Notes: a model not told the origin generated them from the letters alone. DNA of 64,000 nucleotides from Desulfosudis oleivorans (GCA_020723305.1 DYJC01000019.1:1-64000); one strand, 5' to 3'. Positions 45,301 to 54,224 are shown, counted from the stretch's first letter. Made by a program: numbers and translations.

Positions 45301-46067
45301 TTAACCGTGGACTTGCATGGAGCAAACAAGAGAATCATGACAAGGCCATTGAGGATTTCAATCAGGCGATTACCATTATCCCGAATCATGCTCTGACCTA
45401 TCTTCAAAGAGGTATCAGCTGGAAAAAAAAGGAAGAATATGACAAAGCCATAAACGATTTCAACAAAGCCCTTGAGCTTGACCCGCTTTATGCCAATGCA
45501 TTTTTACAACGCGGTATCGCGTGGGGACTGAAAAACAACTATAAAAAGGCTATCGAGGATTACACAGAGGCGATTGAGATACAACCACTACTGGCTGAAG
45601 CCTATTATAACAGAGGTCTTGCCTGGGATTACCTTGGCAACAAAGAAAAAGCCATGGCCGACAGCGCCAAGGCAGCATCTCTTGACTCCCGTTTTGCAAC
45701 AACCTCATATGATCATTCTGTTGAGGCGGGCAAGGAAGATACCGGAACAAAAAAGACCAAACCCGTCAACATCAGCAAAGATGCAAAAGAATTTTTTAAC
45801 AAGGGGCTTGCCTGGGATAAGCAGGGAAAATATGACGAAGCCATCGAGGATTTCAACAAGGCTATTAGACTAGACCCGAATTTCGCCTCTGCATATTTTT
45901 ACAAGGGGCTTGCCCAGTATAACAAAGGTGAACTGAAAACAGCCCTAACGGATTTTCAGAGAGCTCTGAATCTTGATCCGGAGAACAGTGAATATAAAAA
46001 AATTGTGTCCAGCCTGAATGCCAAAATGAAGCAGAATGCATCTCCGCCAAAGGACAATGGGTCCTGA
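42390..46067 (+). CDS. Very long exported TPR-repeat protein
   Basis: ATG at 42390 follows AGAGG; 1225 residues. A signal peptide (MIRYFSVLAVFFTVFHITFFHANISQAQ) leads into about 30 tetratricopeptide repeats of 34 residues with the pattern A-Y-x-x-R-G-x-A-W-x-K-K-G-x-x-x-x-A-I-x-D-Y-x-K-A-I-x-I-x-P. Two non-TPR linkers break the array (near residues 355-372 and 523-560), the second with a 17-residue tandem duplication. It probably forms a superhelical periplasmic or surface scaffold; partners unknown. It converges on the LUD gene 10 bp away. Confidence 0.85.
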   Translation: MIRYFSVLAVFFTVFHITFFHANISQAQTEKQLTAKDWLKQGILMGKKGNFDQAIECFNRSLEINPRLDKAYQNRGIAWSKKGNFKRAIADFNMALEINPRNTAVSHYKRIALEDQKKEAPAVKPNEELNVEDWFEQGVAFHQKNDFQNAITALSVAIDIAPLSAKAYRERGVVWDKKGDYKQAINDYSKTLEIDPQDSKIYCYRGVAKDKLGELDQAIEDYNQALSINPKYVEAYTYRGIAWFKKGDFDQAIEDYSKAISINPEYDDAYSFRGLAWIKKGNAEKALIDYKKAIQINPNAAKALNFRSLELGEKGDMNRAVKDINTALTIHPKVEQESKEKKVAKSSQESLSAGDLVGIGIAKFEKGDYDEALTIFNQALSINTLHPDALIYRGMVYIQKGKYNDAIADLDKVISIQPRSYPANLQLGIAWAKKKDHAKAIDHFSKALQENPDSPEAYTYRGSSFAEQDDPDRAMKDYDQALLIDPLYTQALTQRGILWGKMGDLDKAVSDYNKALSISRGDTVEKTTVIPAQNKEVSSAVEKTTVIPVQNKEVSSEQAKNAFNSGIASGKKGDLDDAVKQFTKAIEIDPTFSKAYFNRGMLLSQKENHIQAIEDFTKAIDIQPQYSKAYVERGIARNKLNDYEQAITDFNKAIELSPKSDDAYFNRGFSYQKKDNPELALTDFNKTISINRRYPEAYNQRGIILNKNGDFTAALEDYNTAIELKPEYGAAYFNRGFLHLGQNSLDKAIDDFSRAIELSPTLAISYIQRGVAWNKKGKFDAALADINKGLELTPEDPEAYYNRGVIFSEKKNYERALMDFSTALKINPDYAEVYNSRGDIFSEKNDTTRAMKDFNIALKLNPNFADAYCNRGILWSRKNNDDKALLDFNKAISIDPNLSKAYYHRGIALNSKGLYYPAIADYNKAIQLNPQFSKAYNQRGIAWDNKNNLKQAIEDYTKALEIDPKYAAGYFNRGLAWSKQENHDKAIEDFNQAITIIPNHALTYLQRGISWKKKEEYDKAINDFNKALELDPLYANAFLQRGIAWGLKNNYKKAIEDYTEAIEIQPLLAEAYYNRGLAWDYLGNKEKAMADSAKAASLDSRFATTSYDHSVEAGKEDTGTKKTKPVNISKDAKEFFNKGLAWDKQGKYDEAIEDFNKAIRLDPNFASAYFYKGLAQYNKGELKTALTDFQRALNLDPENSEYKKIVSSLNAKMKQNASPPKDNGS
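43957..44058 (+). repeat. Two 51-bp tandem copies in the TPR gene linker
   Basis: Copies at 43957-44007 and 44008-44058 match at 49 of 51 bases and encode VEKTTVIPAQNKEVSSA-like units. The length is a multiple of three, so the frame is kept. A recent in-frame duplication in a linker between TPR blocks. Confidence 0.9.
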
Positions 46068-46077
46068 TGTCGAGCAA

Positions 46078-46725
46078 TCAGTATCCCAGTGCCTGATTGA
46101 TCAGAACAACAGAGATGTCCGTGAGCAGTGGTTTTCGATGCAGGATGGTGGTAATATTACAGATCCTGGAATCCGTGTTGCAATCAACGCAGATTCCGCT
46201 CTTTGCACAGGGCGTATCCATATTCAGACTCCTCGCCCGCATGGGTGCCGCAACATCATGGACTCTTTTGATTGCCTGATCCAGATCCATTGTCACCTTG
46301 TTCATTCCAGCCACGATAATCACTTTTCCGGGACCAAATGACATGGCGTTTGTCCGGTTGCCGATCCCATCGACATTTACAATTTCTCCTGTCAGGGAGA
46401 TCGCATTGGCGCTGCATACAAAACAGTCACAACCCGCCTGCTGCTTCCTTCGGGTTACCTGTTCTTCAAAGCTCAGCCCTGGTTCCAGATGATCAATGAC
46501 GATTTTCCCTTCTGCGCGTACCATATCATGGAGGCCTAAAGACCGGGTGGTATCCGAGCCGCCAAATCCAAACCGTTCACATCCTGCAAACATTTTCAGC
46601 AGCAGGGCGCGTGCTTCTTCTATCGTATCCACAAAATGGGCATCAAACCGGTGCTTTTTCAGATTCCCAACGCAAGCTTCTCCCCATTTTTTCCATAGCC
46701 AGTTTTGATACTGTTCTTTCCCCAC
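46078..46725 (-). CDS. Stand-alone LUD domain protein
   Basis: GTG start at 46725 with AGAGG upstream; 215 residues. A DUF162/LUD protein: FGFGGSDTTRSLGL near residue 52, then VDGIGNRTNAMSFGPGKVIIVAGMNKV, and a C-terminal Cys set (CAKSGICVDCNTDSRIC) absent from LutC that may bind a metal or cluster. It starts 1 bp after the upstream methyltransferase gene, so cotranscription is likely. It differs from the lut-like operon proteins at 4191-6907. Confidence 0.82.
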   Translation of the reverse strand: MGKEQYQNWLWKKWGEACVGNLKKHRFDAHFVDTIEEARALLLKMFAGCERFGFGGSDTTRSLGLHDMVRAEGKIVIDHLEPGLSFEEQVTRRKQQAGCDCFVCSANAISLTGEIVNVDGIGNRTNAMSFGPGKVIIVAGMNKVTMDLDQAIKRVHDVAAPMRARSLNMDTPCAKSGICVDCNTDSRICNITTILHRKPLLTDISVVLINQALGY

Positions 46726-46726
46726 G

Positions 46727-47449
46727 TTATCCTCTTTCAGGCTGCTTGGTAAAATACAGAACCAGGCTTTTTCCCACGATTGGATTTAGAAGCCTGTCGA
46801 TAAATCTGGTAATCAATGGCTTTTTCATGATGTCCCAGGTCAGAAACCGTTTATACAGATTCACAGCAAAAGAGTCTTCCCTGGTCGGTCCGACAAAACA
46901 TTTCAGCCACCAGTAGGGCGAGTGCAGGCTGTGTGCAAAATGCATTGCCCAGTTCCGGACACCTTCTTTTTCCAATCTGTCTATCAACTGCTTTTTGGTA
47001 TAAATCCGCACATGCCCCTGGTTGGCATTATAATATTCATCGGAAAGCGCCCAGCATATTCTCTCCGGGAAATACCTTGGCACACTGACCACAAGGGTTT
47101 TTCCTGGTTTCAATATCCGGATGATTTCTTTCATGGCAACCTGATCTTCCGGAATATGTTCCAGAACTTCCGAGCAGATTACCAGGTCAAAAAAATTATC
47201 CTGAAACGGAAGATTGGTAATATCCGCTGCAGAAACGATCCATTTTCCACCTCCATGTTCACCTAATGCATCGTGGTAGCGAAGGCGTTCCCTGGCCTCG
47301 CACAGATCCGTAAAATTCAAGTCCGCCCCCACCACGGTTATCTTTTCAAATCGGTATGCCTCACAGGTATGCCGTCCTGACCCGCAGCCGATATCCAGAA
47401 TCCGGTACCCGGGTTTGATATCCAGTTTCTTAAAATCCACGGTAATCAT
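46727..47449 (-). CDS. Class I SAM-dependent methyltransferase
   Basis: A 240-residue protein with the SAM motif I ILDIGCGSGRHTCEA near residue 20, VVGADL (motif II), and LVICSEVLEHIPE (motif IV). A ubiquinone/menaquinone-type or natural-product methyltransferase fold; acceptor unknown. The start lies inside the end of the glycosyltransferase gene (20-bp overlap) behind a strong GGGAGGTGA, so the genes are translationally coupled and may act on the same glycolipid or polysaccharide. Confidence 0.85.
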   Translation of the reverse strand: MITVDFKKLDIKPGYRILDIGCGSGRHTCEAYRFEKITVVGADLNFTDLCEARERLRYHDALGEHGGGKWIVSAADITNLPFQDNFFDLVICSEVLEHIPEDQVAMKEIIRILKPGKTLVVSVPRYFPERICWALSDEYYNANQGHVRIYTKKQLIDRLEKEGVRNWAMHFAHSLHSPYWWLKCFVGPTREDSFAVNLYKRFLTWDIMKKPLITRFIDRLLNPIVGKSLVLYFTKQPERG

Positions 47450-48686
47450 TCATCACCTCCCGGTATACACGAACGGTTTTCTCAGCCGCAGCTCTCCATG
47501 TGAATTGTTCCTGCATTCTTTTATACCCGGCATCTCCGATCTTCCGGGCATACTCCGGGTGATCAAGCAGGTTGCAGATCGCTCCTGCAAGGGCCTGGTA
47601 ATCAGCCGGGGGCACCAGTATGCCGGCATCTCCCACCACTTCCGGCAATGCACCGCCGGTTGTGCTGATAACCGGCACACCGCAGGCCATGGCTTCACCA
47701 ACAGGCAACCCGAATCCCTCATACACCGATGGGACAACCGCCATAGCTGCTTTTGCATATTGTCTGACAAATTCTTCATGATCGATCCGGCCGGTAAAGG
47801 TAACATATTTTCCGATCCGAAGGTTTTGAATCAGTTTCACAATCCCGCCGTTTTTCTTTGGCGTTCCAACCACAATCAGGCGGATTGCTCTTTTTTTCAC
47901 GATCTCGGCGACTGCCTGCAAAAGATAGTACAGCCCTTTTAACGGCGTGTCTGAACTGTTGGTTACAATAATCCTATTTTTTTCTCTCTCAATTTCAGGA
48001 ACCGGATAAAAACGATGAATATCGATACCATTTGGAACCACCTGAAAATTGTTCGCGGGTATGGAAAAATCTTTCTGAATATCCTTTTTTGCACATTCCG
48101 ATACCGTGATAATCCGGGGGAGTCGTTTTGAAACCCGCTTCTGCATCTCTACAAATGAATACCACCGAAGATGCTTGAGTTTTTTCCAGGGAGACCGGAC
48201 ACTTTGAATCGCAATCTCACGATCAACCGTGATGGGATGGTGGATGGTTGCAACGGTTGGAATAAATTTGTTAATGGCCCAGACACCATAGGACAGGCTT
48301 TGATTATCATGAACAATATCATATTCATGAAACCGGTTCCATAAAAACTGAAGCGCGCGGAATCCAAAGGTATAGGTCTCCGGGAACCCCATGGTGGATA
48401 CACCGATCCACTCAACCAGATTAATTGGATTCCACAACTCCTGTAAGGATGGAATCCGAAACAGATCTTCGGGATTATACAGATCCAGACAGGGAAGCAT
48501 GGTCAGCTTGATATCATCATCCAACAGCGGATCAGGCGGGCCGGCAACGACTTCTACCCGATGTCCCAGGTCTGCCAGGGCCCGGCTCAAATTCCGGATA
48601 TAGACACCCTGACCGCCTGAATGCGGATTGCTGCGATAGCTTAACAGACAGATTCTAAGTGATTTTTTGCTGCCGGCAGACGACAT
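47430..48686 (-). CDS. GT4-family glycosyltransferase
   Basis: A 418-residue GT-B enzyme: N-terminal SYRSNPHSGGQGVYIRNLSRALADLGHRVEVV, central PNGIDIHRF donor-site region, and the C-terminal EGFGLPVGEAMACGVPVIST motif with the EX7E glutamates. Transfers a sugar from an activated donor, probably to an envelope glycan. First gene of a three-gene set with a methyltransferase and a LUD protein. Confidence 0.9.
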   Translation of the reverse strand: MSSAGSKKSLRICLLSYRSNPHSGGQGVYIRNLSRALADLGHRVEVVAGPPDPLLDDDIKLTMLPCLDLYNPEDLFRIPSLQELWNPINLVEWIGVSTMGFPETYTFGFRALQFLWNRFHEYDIVHDNQSLSYGVWAINKFIPTVATIHHPITVDREIAIQSVRSPWKKLKHLRWYSFVEMQKRVSKRLPRIITVSECAKKDIQKDFSIPANNFQVVPNGIDIHRFYPVPEIEREKNRIIVTNSSDTPLKGLYYLLQAVAEIVKKRAIRLIVVGTPKKNGGIVKLIQNLRIGKYVTFTGRIDHEEFVRQYAKAAMAVVPSVYEGFGLPVGEAMACGVPVISTTGGALPEVVGDAGILVPPADYQALAGAICNLLDHPEYARKIGDAGYKRMQEQFTWRAAAEKTVRVYREVMNDYRGF

Positions 48687-49135
48687 ATCCGGATTCCCCC
48701 TATCGCCTGACCAGACTGTTGGTAACCTTTATACAGATCATGTTATGATCCTGAACGATTGCACATGAACTTCCTTTGTTCGCTTTCGCTTTTCTTTTCA
48801 TCCAGATTGAGCTTGCCTGCTAATAAACCGATTGAGCCGGGAAAAAACAAATCCAGATTCAGCCGTTTCAAATACCGCTACCAGGCAATATCCGTCAAGT
48901 TTTTTTTATGATAAAATGGTTAATCGGCTGGATGCGTCCACAATCGGGGAATCAGAAAAGTATGATGAGCAGATTATTGCAGAACGTGCCTATAAAGAAT
49001 TTACAGCTGGAAGGATTGAAAAGTTTCGTCATTCCGGGCTTGACCCGGAATCCAGCATTTTTCTTGGTGTTGCGCTACTGGATGCTGGATCGATGTCCGG
49101 CATGACACAAGGAAATATCATAGATGAATCGAATC
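48687..49135. other. Intergenic region with REP element and possible gene remnant
   Basis: A 449-bp gap. A plus-strand frame at 48832-49164 reads DEQIIAERAYKEFTAGRIEKF and then enters translated REP sequence (FRHSGLDPESS), a common repeat artefact. The first part faintly resembles a short antitoxin-type N-terminus, so a truncated remnant is possible. Confidence 0.45.
49031..49088. repeat. REP/BIME element
   Basis: ATTCCGGG (49031-49038) and CCCGGAAT (49044-49051) form one stem, and CCAGCAT (49052-49058) and ATGCTGG (49082-49088) a second. This is the familiar C-A-T-T-C-C-G-G-G-C-T-T-G-A-C-C-C-G-G-A-A-T palindrome family of proteobacteria. Confidence 0.8.
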
Positions 49136-50128
49136 TTAAAAATTATACCCAATGGAAAGATTGACAGACCTCGATTCCCAGTTGACTTCATTCAATGTTG
49201 ACCGGGTTGCTCCGCCGCCTGACCAGAACAGGGTGTCTGTTCCCGGGTCTGTATTCCATATCTGCCATCCATACATCAATCCGATCAACCAGCGTTCAGC
49301 GATTATGCGGTTGATACCGACAGTGATGCTCATGCCCTTGCCTTCCGCCTCATGCATAAAGCTTACCGGATGGGCAAAATCATCTCTCAGGTTCCAATCG
49401 GCATAAGCTTGAAAGGAAGCACGATGATATTCAATGGAAGATATCATATGTATCTGATAGATGATTTCACAGTCAAGATCAAACCCGATAAAAAGGGTCC
49501 GCCAATTCGCTTCATAAGTGCTGTTCAGTCCGGAGATTCCCTTCCGGGAGTATGAAATAAGATCGCCTGATGATGAAATGGTCTGAATCCCATCTGTCTG
49601 CCTGACCTTCTGTGTATGATAGGATAGCCCGAAATGTGGGGCAACAAGAAATCGGTTTTGGAAAAAATCAAGCTGGTAACCGAGCCCGATGCTCATATCC
49701 TGGATTTCATCCGAGAGGCTTGACTCAGACTGAGAGTAAATTGAATTTCTGTTATTTTCCTGATAATCCGAGTCCGTTCCCTTTCCTTCAGCAATTTTTC
49801 CAAAGCTGACGGAAACCTTTGAGTACAGTTTATTCATCACAGCCTTTGCATCTAAACCTGCCTCATAGATCGTCAAATTATCATACTGAAGCTCTGATAA
49901 AATATTCGGTGAATAATCCGGCGCGGCAATGCTCCAGTTCAGGTTTCCTTTCCGATAACCGGATCGGGTATCCAGGCGTATATTTTTTGAATACCCGAAG
50001 GAATCCTCATAAATATCTGCTGCCTGAACAGTCTGGAAATCGATCTGAAACAGCAAGGCAACCCCAAAAAATATTACCCATTGCAGGATAACAGACGCTG
50101 TTTTTTTCATGGTCATGTTTTGTTTCAC
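49136..50128 (-). CDS. Outer-membrane beta-barrel protein, omptin-like fold possible
   Basis: GTG at 50128 is chosen because AGGAGA lies ten bases before it; the nearest ATG is 22 bases away. 330 residues. A signal peptide ends near VQA, then repeated amphipathic strands ending in SIGYNF, with a C-terminal Phe. The strand pattern (LNWSIA, ILSELQYDNLTIYEAGL, LIGLMYGWQIWN) is like a family of unassigned outer-membrane proteins related to omptins; the omptin catalytic residues are not evident. It follows the large lipoprotein gene by 117 bp. Confidence 0.7.
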   Translation of the reverse strand: MKQNMTMKKTASVILQWVIFFGVALLFQIDFQTVQAADIYEDSFGYSKNIRLDTRSGYRKGNLNWSIAAPDYSPNILSELQYDNLTIYEAGLDAKAVMNKLYSKVSVSFGKIAEGKGTDSDYQENNRNSIYSQSESSLSDEIQDMSIGLGYQLDFFQNRFLVAPHFGLSYHTQKVRQTDGIQTISSSGDLISYSRKGISGLNSTYEANWRTLFIGFDLDCEIIYQIHMISSIEYHRASFQAYADWNLRDDFAHPVSFMHEAEGKGMSITVGINRIIAERWLIGLMYGWQIWNTDPGTDTLFWSGGGATRSTLNEVNWESRSVNLSIGYNF

Positions 50129-50138
50129 AATAAAAAGA

Positions 50139-50144
50139 TCTCCT
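50139..50144 (-). promoter_or_regulatory. Ribosome-binding site fixing a GTG start
   Basis: AGGAGA ten bases before GTG at 50128, in a place with no suitable ATG. Confidence 0.65.
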
Positions 50145-50245
50145 GAAGTGATTCCGGGGAAAATGCTTCCAGCGAGGCCTGAAATGAAGAAGTGTTGTAT
50201 GGGAAAACAGGATGACTCCTGTTTTCCCATTGCTGCGAAACCCGA

Positions 50246-52633
50246 TTACTGAACGGTGGTACCTCCGATAACCAGAAGCTTAACACCTCCGGTCCCGGCA
50301 GGTAATTCTGCATCAGCAACCGTTGAAGGATCTCCGATCAAGTCGGTTACTGTTGAATCATATGTCAGGGTTGGGGGATCAATCGCCGTGATCGCGAGTG
50401 CGTTCGCTGCCGCCGGCGGGCTGTCAAGACTCTCCATGATCAGGGCTTCCTCAGCAGCCTTGATGACATAATCCGTGCCTGCTGAAGTTACGACTGTGCC
50501 GTCTGCAATATTGAAAACGGGGGTCCACTCGCCGGCATTCTCATTAAACGCCCAAGGAATATGGAGGTCGAATCCATTGTATTCAATATTAAACTTCTTC
50601 CCGTTGCTCGGTACATTGGCCTCTCCGCTCGACCAGTTGACATCATTGGCATTGGAGTGGGTATAGGTCATAACGAGGGGAGGATCAAAGGCCACATAGT
50701 TGCCATTCTCATCTTTTAAGGTGGTAAAATGCTGCCACTGATTGTTTCCGGTCTGCCAGGAGTAGTATATGTCCTCATCATGTGCCTGCCACCAGTTTTC
50801 TGCGGTAAGGGAAGAGTTGGTCACCAGGGGCATTATTTGGTATCCCCAGTTGTAGTTTGAATTTTCCGGAATTGTAAGCCCTTCTGAAAAAAGGACTTCC
50901 TCTCCCGAGGCATTGGTTTCTTTCAGAATAAGCTCTGAAGTATCAAAAAAATAGGTCTGAATTGGCCGATTCTGCTGCTGCCAGAATGCAGATTGTGCGT
51001 CCTGAGCGCCGGCAAGCACCGCGTTGGTAATTGGAAGATCCAGTGCAAAATTACCATAATATAATGTCAGGTCTGAAACATCACCCGGATAGATGGTCTG
51101 TTCCTTATGGTATTTAATTACGCTAGCGCCGGTTGGAGTCGTGGCATTCCCCTCATCATCCTTATACAAACGCCCCAGGGGCAGAAATGCCCTCATGGAC
51201 TCGCACCATCCTCCGCTCCATTCATCAAATGTGACCTCACCTCCGTCTGCATATTCAATCTGACCGTTTTGATTGTTTCGCGTCCCGATGATATTGAATG
51301 TACTTCCATCCCAGGCGATGATTGCATCCGAGCCGTTATTCCAGTAGGATATTTCCACATCTTCAAGCTCTGCAAGCGTGATGGTGGCGGCCGTATGTTT
51401 TTTCAAGACCCCTCTTTTTTTCACCACCGTATATGTGGCACCGGTATCCGGACGGGTGACCGTATCGCCATCGTTGATTTCAACCCCATAAGGTGCCCAT
51501 AGTCCATGATACCCCACGTAGGCATGACCACCATCTGCAAGCTGAATCGGAAATCCGGAAGATCTGATCACCGCAGCGCCTGTATCTTCCCGGAAAAGTT
51601 TGTATCTGAAAATCCGGTGGGAAAGATCGTTTTTGTCATAGACCAGTGTATCTCCGCCAACCTCTTGTATTTTAAAATAGTTTTCATTAAAAGCAACCAG
51701 AGAGGTATCTTCCTCTTCTACCAGGCCGTCCGGTCGATTTTCCCTGATATAACTGTAAATATAGGCATTTCCCTCAGAAAGGTCGGAGCTGGCAAGAACC
51801 CTCGCCTGGCGTCTTTCTTCATAGTCACCTCCACCGTCCATATCTTCCACATACTCAATAGCAACCTGGCCATCGGCATTCGCACCGATGCTGATTGCCA
51901 TCTGGAATGTTTCAGGCCCTACGGAACCATCTGGTTCAAGCATGTTCCCCTTGAAATGAGCCTCCAGTTCACCATAGGGATATCCATCACCCGTCTCACG
52001 GGTTACGATGAACCGGCCCCGGATCAGCATGGGCATACCACCTTTTCCATCAGCTTCTTCCAGCCAGATATTTACATACATGGGTGCGGTCTCACTTGCC
52101 CGTGTAACATCCAGGGTCATTTCCTGATATGACTCGGTTTCCGTGGATGTGGATGTGGCACCTCCCTGGCTCTGGCCGGTTTCCTCGATTGGTTTAACCA
52201 GGGCCTTGTAAGGTCCGTAATTTACATAATCCGGGTAGTTGGTCTGATCCATGATGCTGAGAATGTCGTTAACCATGGTCAGTGCATCGGTTCCGTCTTC
52301 CACCCAGGTCTGTTTTGCCAGATTGGAATAGTCGGTTCCGGCATCATTGTATGCGAATGCTTTCCGTAAACCGGCACTGGTTGTTGTGCCATCTTCATCT
52401 GTCAGGGAGACCCGATCCGGAAGACTCAGCGCGCTGACCTCCCTGCTGTTGGTCTCAACCGCTGTTCCGCTGCTACCGCTGCTGCTTCCCCCGCATCCGG
52501 TAAATGAGACCAGGCATAAAACCATGGATAATAAAATGAACACAGAATAAACAGTTTTTCGTGCAGCAGAATACATCCGGACTTTTCTTTCCGTTGTATT
52601 CTCTTTGATTCCTGAAAGTTTGCTTTGACGCAT
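50246..52633 (-). CDS. Large lipoprotein of unknown function
   Basis: ATG 52633 with AAGGAG; 795 residues. A type II signal (VFILLSMVLCLVSFTGCGGS) places the lipidated Cys at residue 47, followed by a Gly/Ser tether. The rest is soluble, acidic and rich in Trp/Tyr/Asp with many short beta-like segments (for example WSGGWCESMRAFLPLGRLYKDDEGN). No domain is recognised. Upstream of the beta-barrel gene on the same strand; the pair may form an outer-membrane complex. Confidence 0.7.
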   Translation of the reverse strand: MRQSKLSGIKENTTERKVRMYSAARKTVYSVFILLSMVLCLVSFTGCGGSSSGSSGTAVETNSREVSALSLPDRVSLTDEDGTTTSAGLRKAFAYNDAGTDYSNLAKQTWVEDGTDALTMVNDILSIMDQTNYPDYVNYGPYKALVKPIEETGQSQGGATSTSTETESYQEMTLDVTRASETAPMYVNIWLEEADGKGGMPMLIRGRFIVTRETGDGYPYGELEAHFKGNMLEPDGSVGPETFQMAISIGANADGQVAIEYVEDMDGGGDYEERRQARVLASSDLSEGNAYIYSYIRENRPDGLVEEEDTSLVAFNENYFKIQEVGGDTLVYDKNDLSHRIFRYKLFREDTGAAVIRSSGFPIQLADGGHAYVGYHGLWAPYGVEINDGDTVTRPDTGATYTVVKKRGVLKKHTAATITLAELEDVEISYWNNGSDAIIAWDGSTFNIIGTRNNQNGQIEYADGGEVTFDEWSGGWCESMRAFLPLGRLYKDDEGNATTPTGASVIKYHKEQTIYPGDVSDLTLYYGNFALDLPITNAVLAGAQDAQSAFWQQQNRPIQTYFFDTSELILKETNASGEEVLFSEGLTIPENSNYNWGYQIMPLVTNSSLTAENWWQAHDEDIYYSWQTGNNQWQHFTTLKDENGNYVAFDPPLVMTYTHSNANDVNWSSGEANVPSNGKKFNIEYNGFDLHIPWAFNENAGEWTPVFNIADGTVVTSAGTDYVIKAAEEALIMESLDSPPAAANALAITAIDPPTLTYDSTVTDLIGDPSTVADAELPAGTGGVKLLVIGGTTVQ

Positions 52634-53350
52634 AGTGATCTCCTTTTTTTGATTTTGCATACCCTCTTCAACATGAAGAAAAAAACAGACCTTATGAAAA
52701 AAATCCATCTGACTGCAGGACATGAATCCTTTACCAACCAGAATCAAGGCCGGGTTTAAAGTCACTGCCTGCGCTTTATTGATCTATCGGTTTCGTTTGT
52801 TGGATTCAAAAATGAAAAGCAAAGACTAAAGAGCAACCGAACAGCATGAAACAACGCTTACGGCCGATGCAGCATCCACTGAAAATCAAAAGCTACCGGT
52901 TCCCATCTCAAAAAGAACATTTCGCTGTAAATTTGATTACGATTGGTACTTGAATCATCAAAAATCAGGCCAAGTCGCAGCTTTGATTAAAAAAAAAATT
53001 TATAATTATCAATTCAAATAGTTATAAAAATCCCTCTGTTTATACCATTCAGGATATTCCGTACATCTGTATTGTCTTACAGGACATTCATCCTGAAGAA
53101 GAGGACAGACAGAACATTTTCTTTTATTACCATACAGTTAAAAAACAAATCCTGTGTCTTGCATGACAGACAACCCCGGCAGTCTATCATTTGGGTCCAT
53201 CCGATTCCGTGTGGACATGCATATGAAAAATGAATATATTGTCGGAAAATCTTTTGAATGATGGTTTCAGGAAAATGTTGACAAATTATCCAATTTCCTG
53301 AATGTTCAACAGCGTATTTTCGAACGGATACCCATTTCAAGGAGTGAATC
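52634..53350. other. Long intergenic region before porGDAB, possible broken Cys-rich gene
   Basis: A 717-bp stretch. On the minus strand a frame read from ~53340 down to ~53080 contains ACPHGIGWTQMIDCRGCLSCKTQD, and a shifted frame then reads RKCSVCPLLQDECPVRQYRC. These could be halves of one small Cys-rich protein broken by a frameshift, but there is no start site and the evidence is weak. The remainder shows nothing. Confidence 0.35.
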
Positions 53351-53911
53351 ATGAGCGATGATGTAATCAAAATCAGGTGGCATGGCCGGGGCGGCCAGGG
53401 AGCAATCACTGCAGCGAAAATTGTGGCTAACGCCGCATTCGAATGCGGATACAACGGTGTTGTCATGACTCCCACATTTGGTACGGAAAGAAGAGGCGCA
53501 CCGGTTCTCACCTCATTAAAAATATCCAGAAACAAGATATATGATCTTTCCCCGATCTCGGAACCGGATATGATCGTTGTATTGGACCATCTTCTTCTGG
53601 AGGAGCCCGGTGTAATAAACGGCCTGAAATCCGACGGCATAATCATTGTGAATTCTCCCAAAAAGCCTGCGGATCATGCGGTCAACGGAAAAAAAATCGC
53701 CACGGCAGATGTCACATCCATTGCTGTCGAAGCCGGACTCAAACAAGGTATTGTGAACTCCGGTATTATTGGAGCCTTTGCCAAAGCAAGCGGACTGATT
53801 GAACTGAATATATTGCTTAAAAAAATCAAAGAAGAGTTCCATGACAAAAAACCTTCGGAAAATGCTGAATCCGCCAGGCTGACATTCAGCAAAACCGATA
53901 TGGGAGGCTGA
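53351..53911 (+). CDS. porG: 2-oxoacid:ferredoxin oxidoreductase gamma subunit
   Basis: A 186-residue protein with the gamma-subunit pattern KIRWHGRGGQGAITAAKIVANAAFECGYNGVVMTPTFGTERRGAPV. It binds CoA-side elements of the pyruvate or ketoisovalerate oxidoreductase heterotetramer. AAGGAG lies six bases before the ATG. First gene of porGDAB; three bases separate it from porD. Confidence 0.93.
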   Translation: MSDDVIKIRWHGRGGQGAITAAKIVANAAFECGYNGVVMTPTFGTERRGAPVLTSLKISRNKIYDLSPISEPDMIVVLDHLLLEEPGVINGLKSDGIIIVNSPKKPADHAVNGKKIATADVTSIAVEAGLKQGIVNSGIIGAFAKASGLIELNILLKKIKEEFHDKKPSENAESARLTFSKTDMGG

Positions 53912-53914
53912 TAA

Positions 53915-54220
53915 ATGAAAAACGATAAATACGGACGCTTTACATCCCACAGCGAACCCGGACCCGGGGATGGCGGGCGCACCGGTTCCTGGAGAGTTGT
54001 GAGACCGGTAATTGATCTTGCCAAATGTATTCCGGTAAAATCCAATAAAATGTCTTGTTTTACCTGCTGGCTCTATTGTCCGGACAACGTGATCACCCGA
54101 ACCATACCGCCGACGATCGACTATGAATACTGTAAAGGCTGTGAGATATGCGCGGAAGAATGCCCTGCAGATGCAATCACCATGGTGGAAGAAGCTGAAT
54201 TTGTGAAAAAGGAGAAGTAA
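53915..54220 (+). CDS. porD: 2-oxoacid:ferredoxin oxidoreductase delta (ferredoxin) subunit
   Basis: A 101-residue ferredoxin-like subunit. The second cluster motif is standard (CKGCEICAEECPADA), the first is CFTCWLYCPDN, lacking one usual Cys of a CxxCxxCxxxCP box unless the upstream Cys in IDLAKCIP is used. It would carry electrons from TPP chemistry to free ferredoxin. Confidence 0.9.
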   Translation: MKNDKYGRFTSHSEPGPGDGGRTGSWRVVRPVIDLAKCIPVKSNKMSCFTCWLYCPDNVITRTIPPTIDYEYCKGCEICAEECPADAITMVEEAEFVKKEK

Positions 54221-54224
54221 TCCC

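Noticed and set aside
48832-49164. 110-codon plus-strand frame
   Set aside because: Half of it is translated REP sequence (FRHSGLDPESS-type artefact); any original gene would be a remnant.
53077-53661. 194-codon minus-strand frame overlapping porG
   Set aside because: Over porG it is an antisense shadow; only its last part outside porG is discussed, as a weak Cys-rich candidate.
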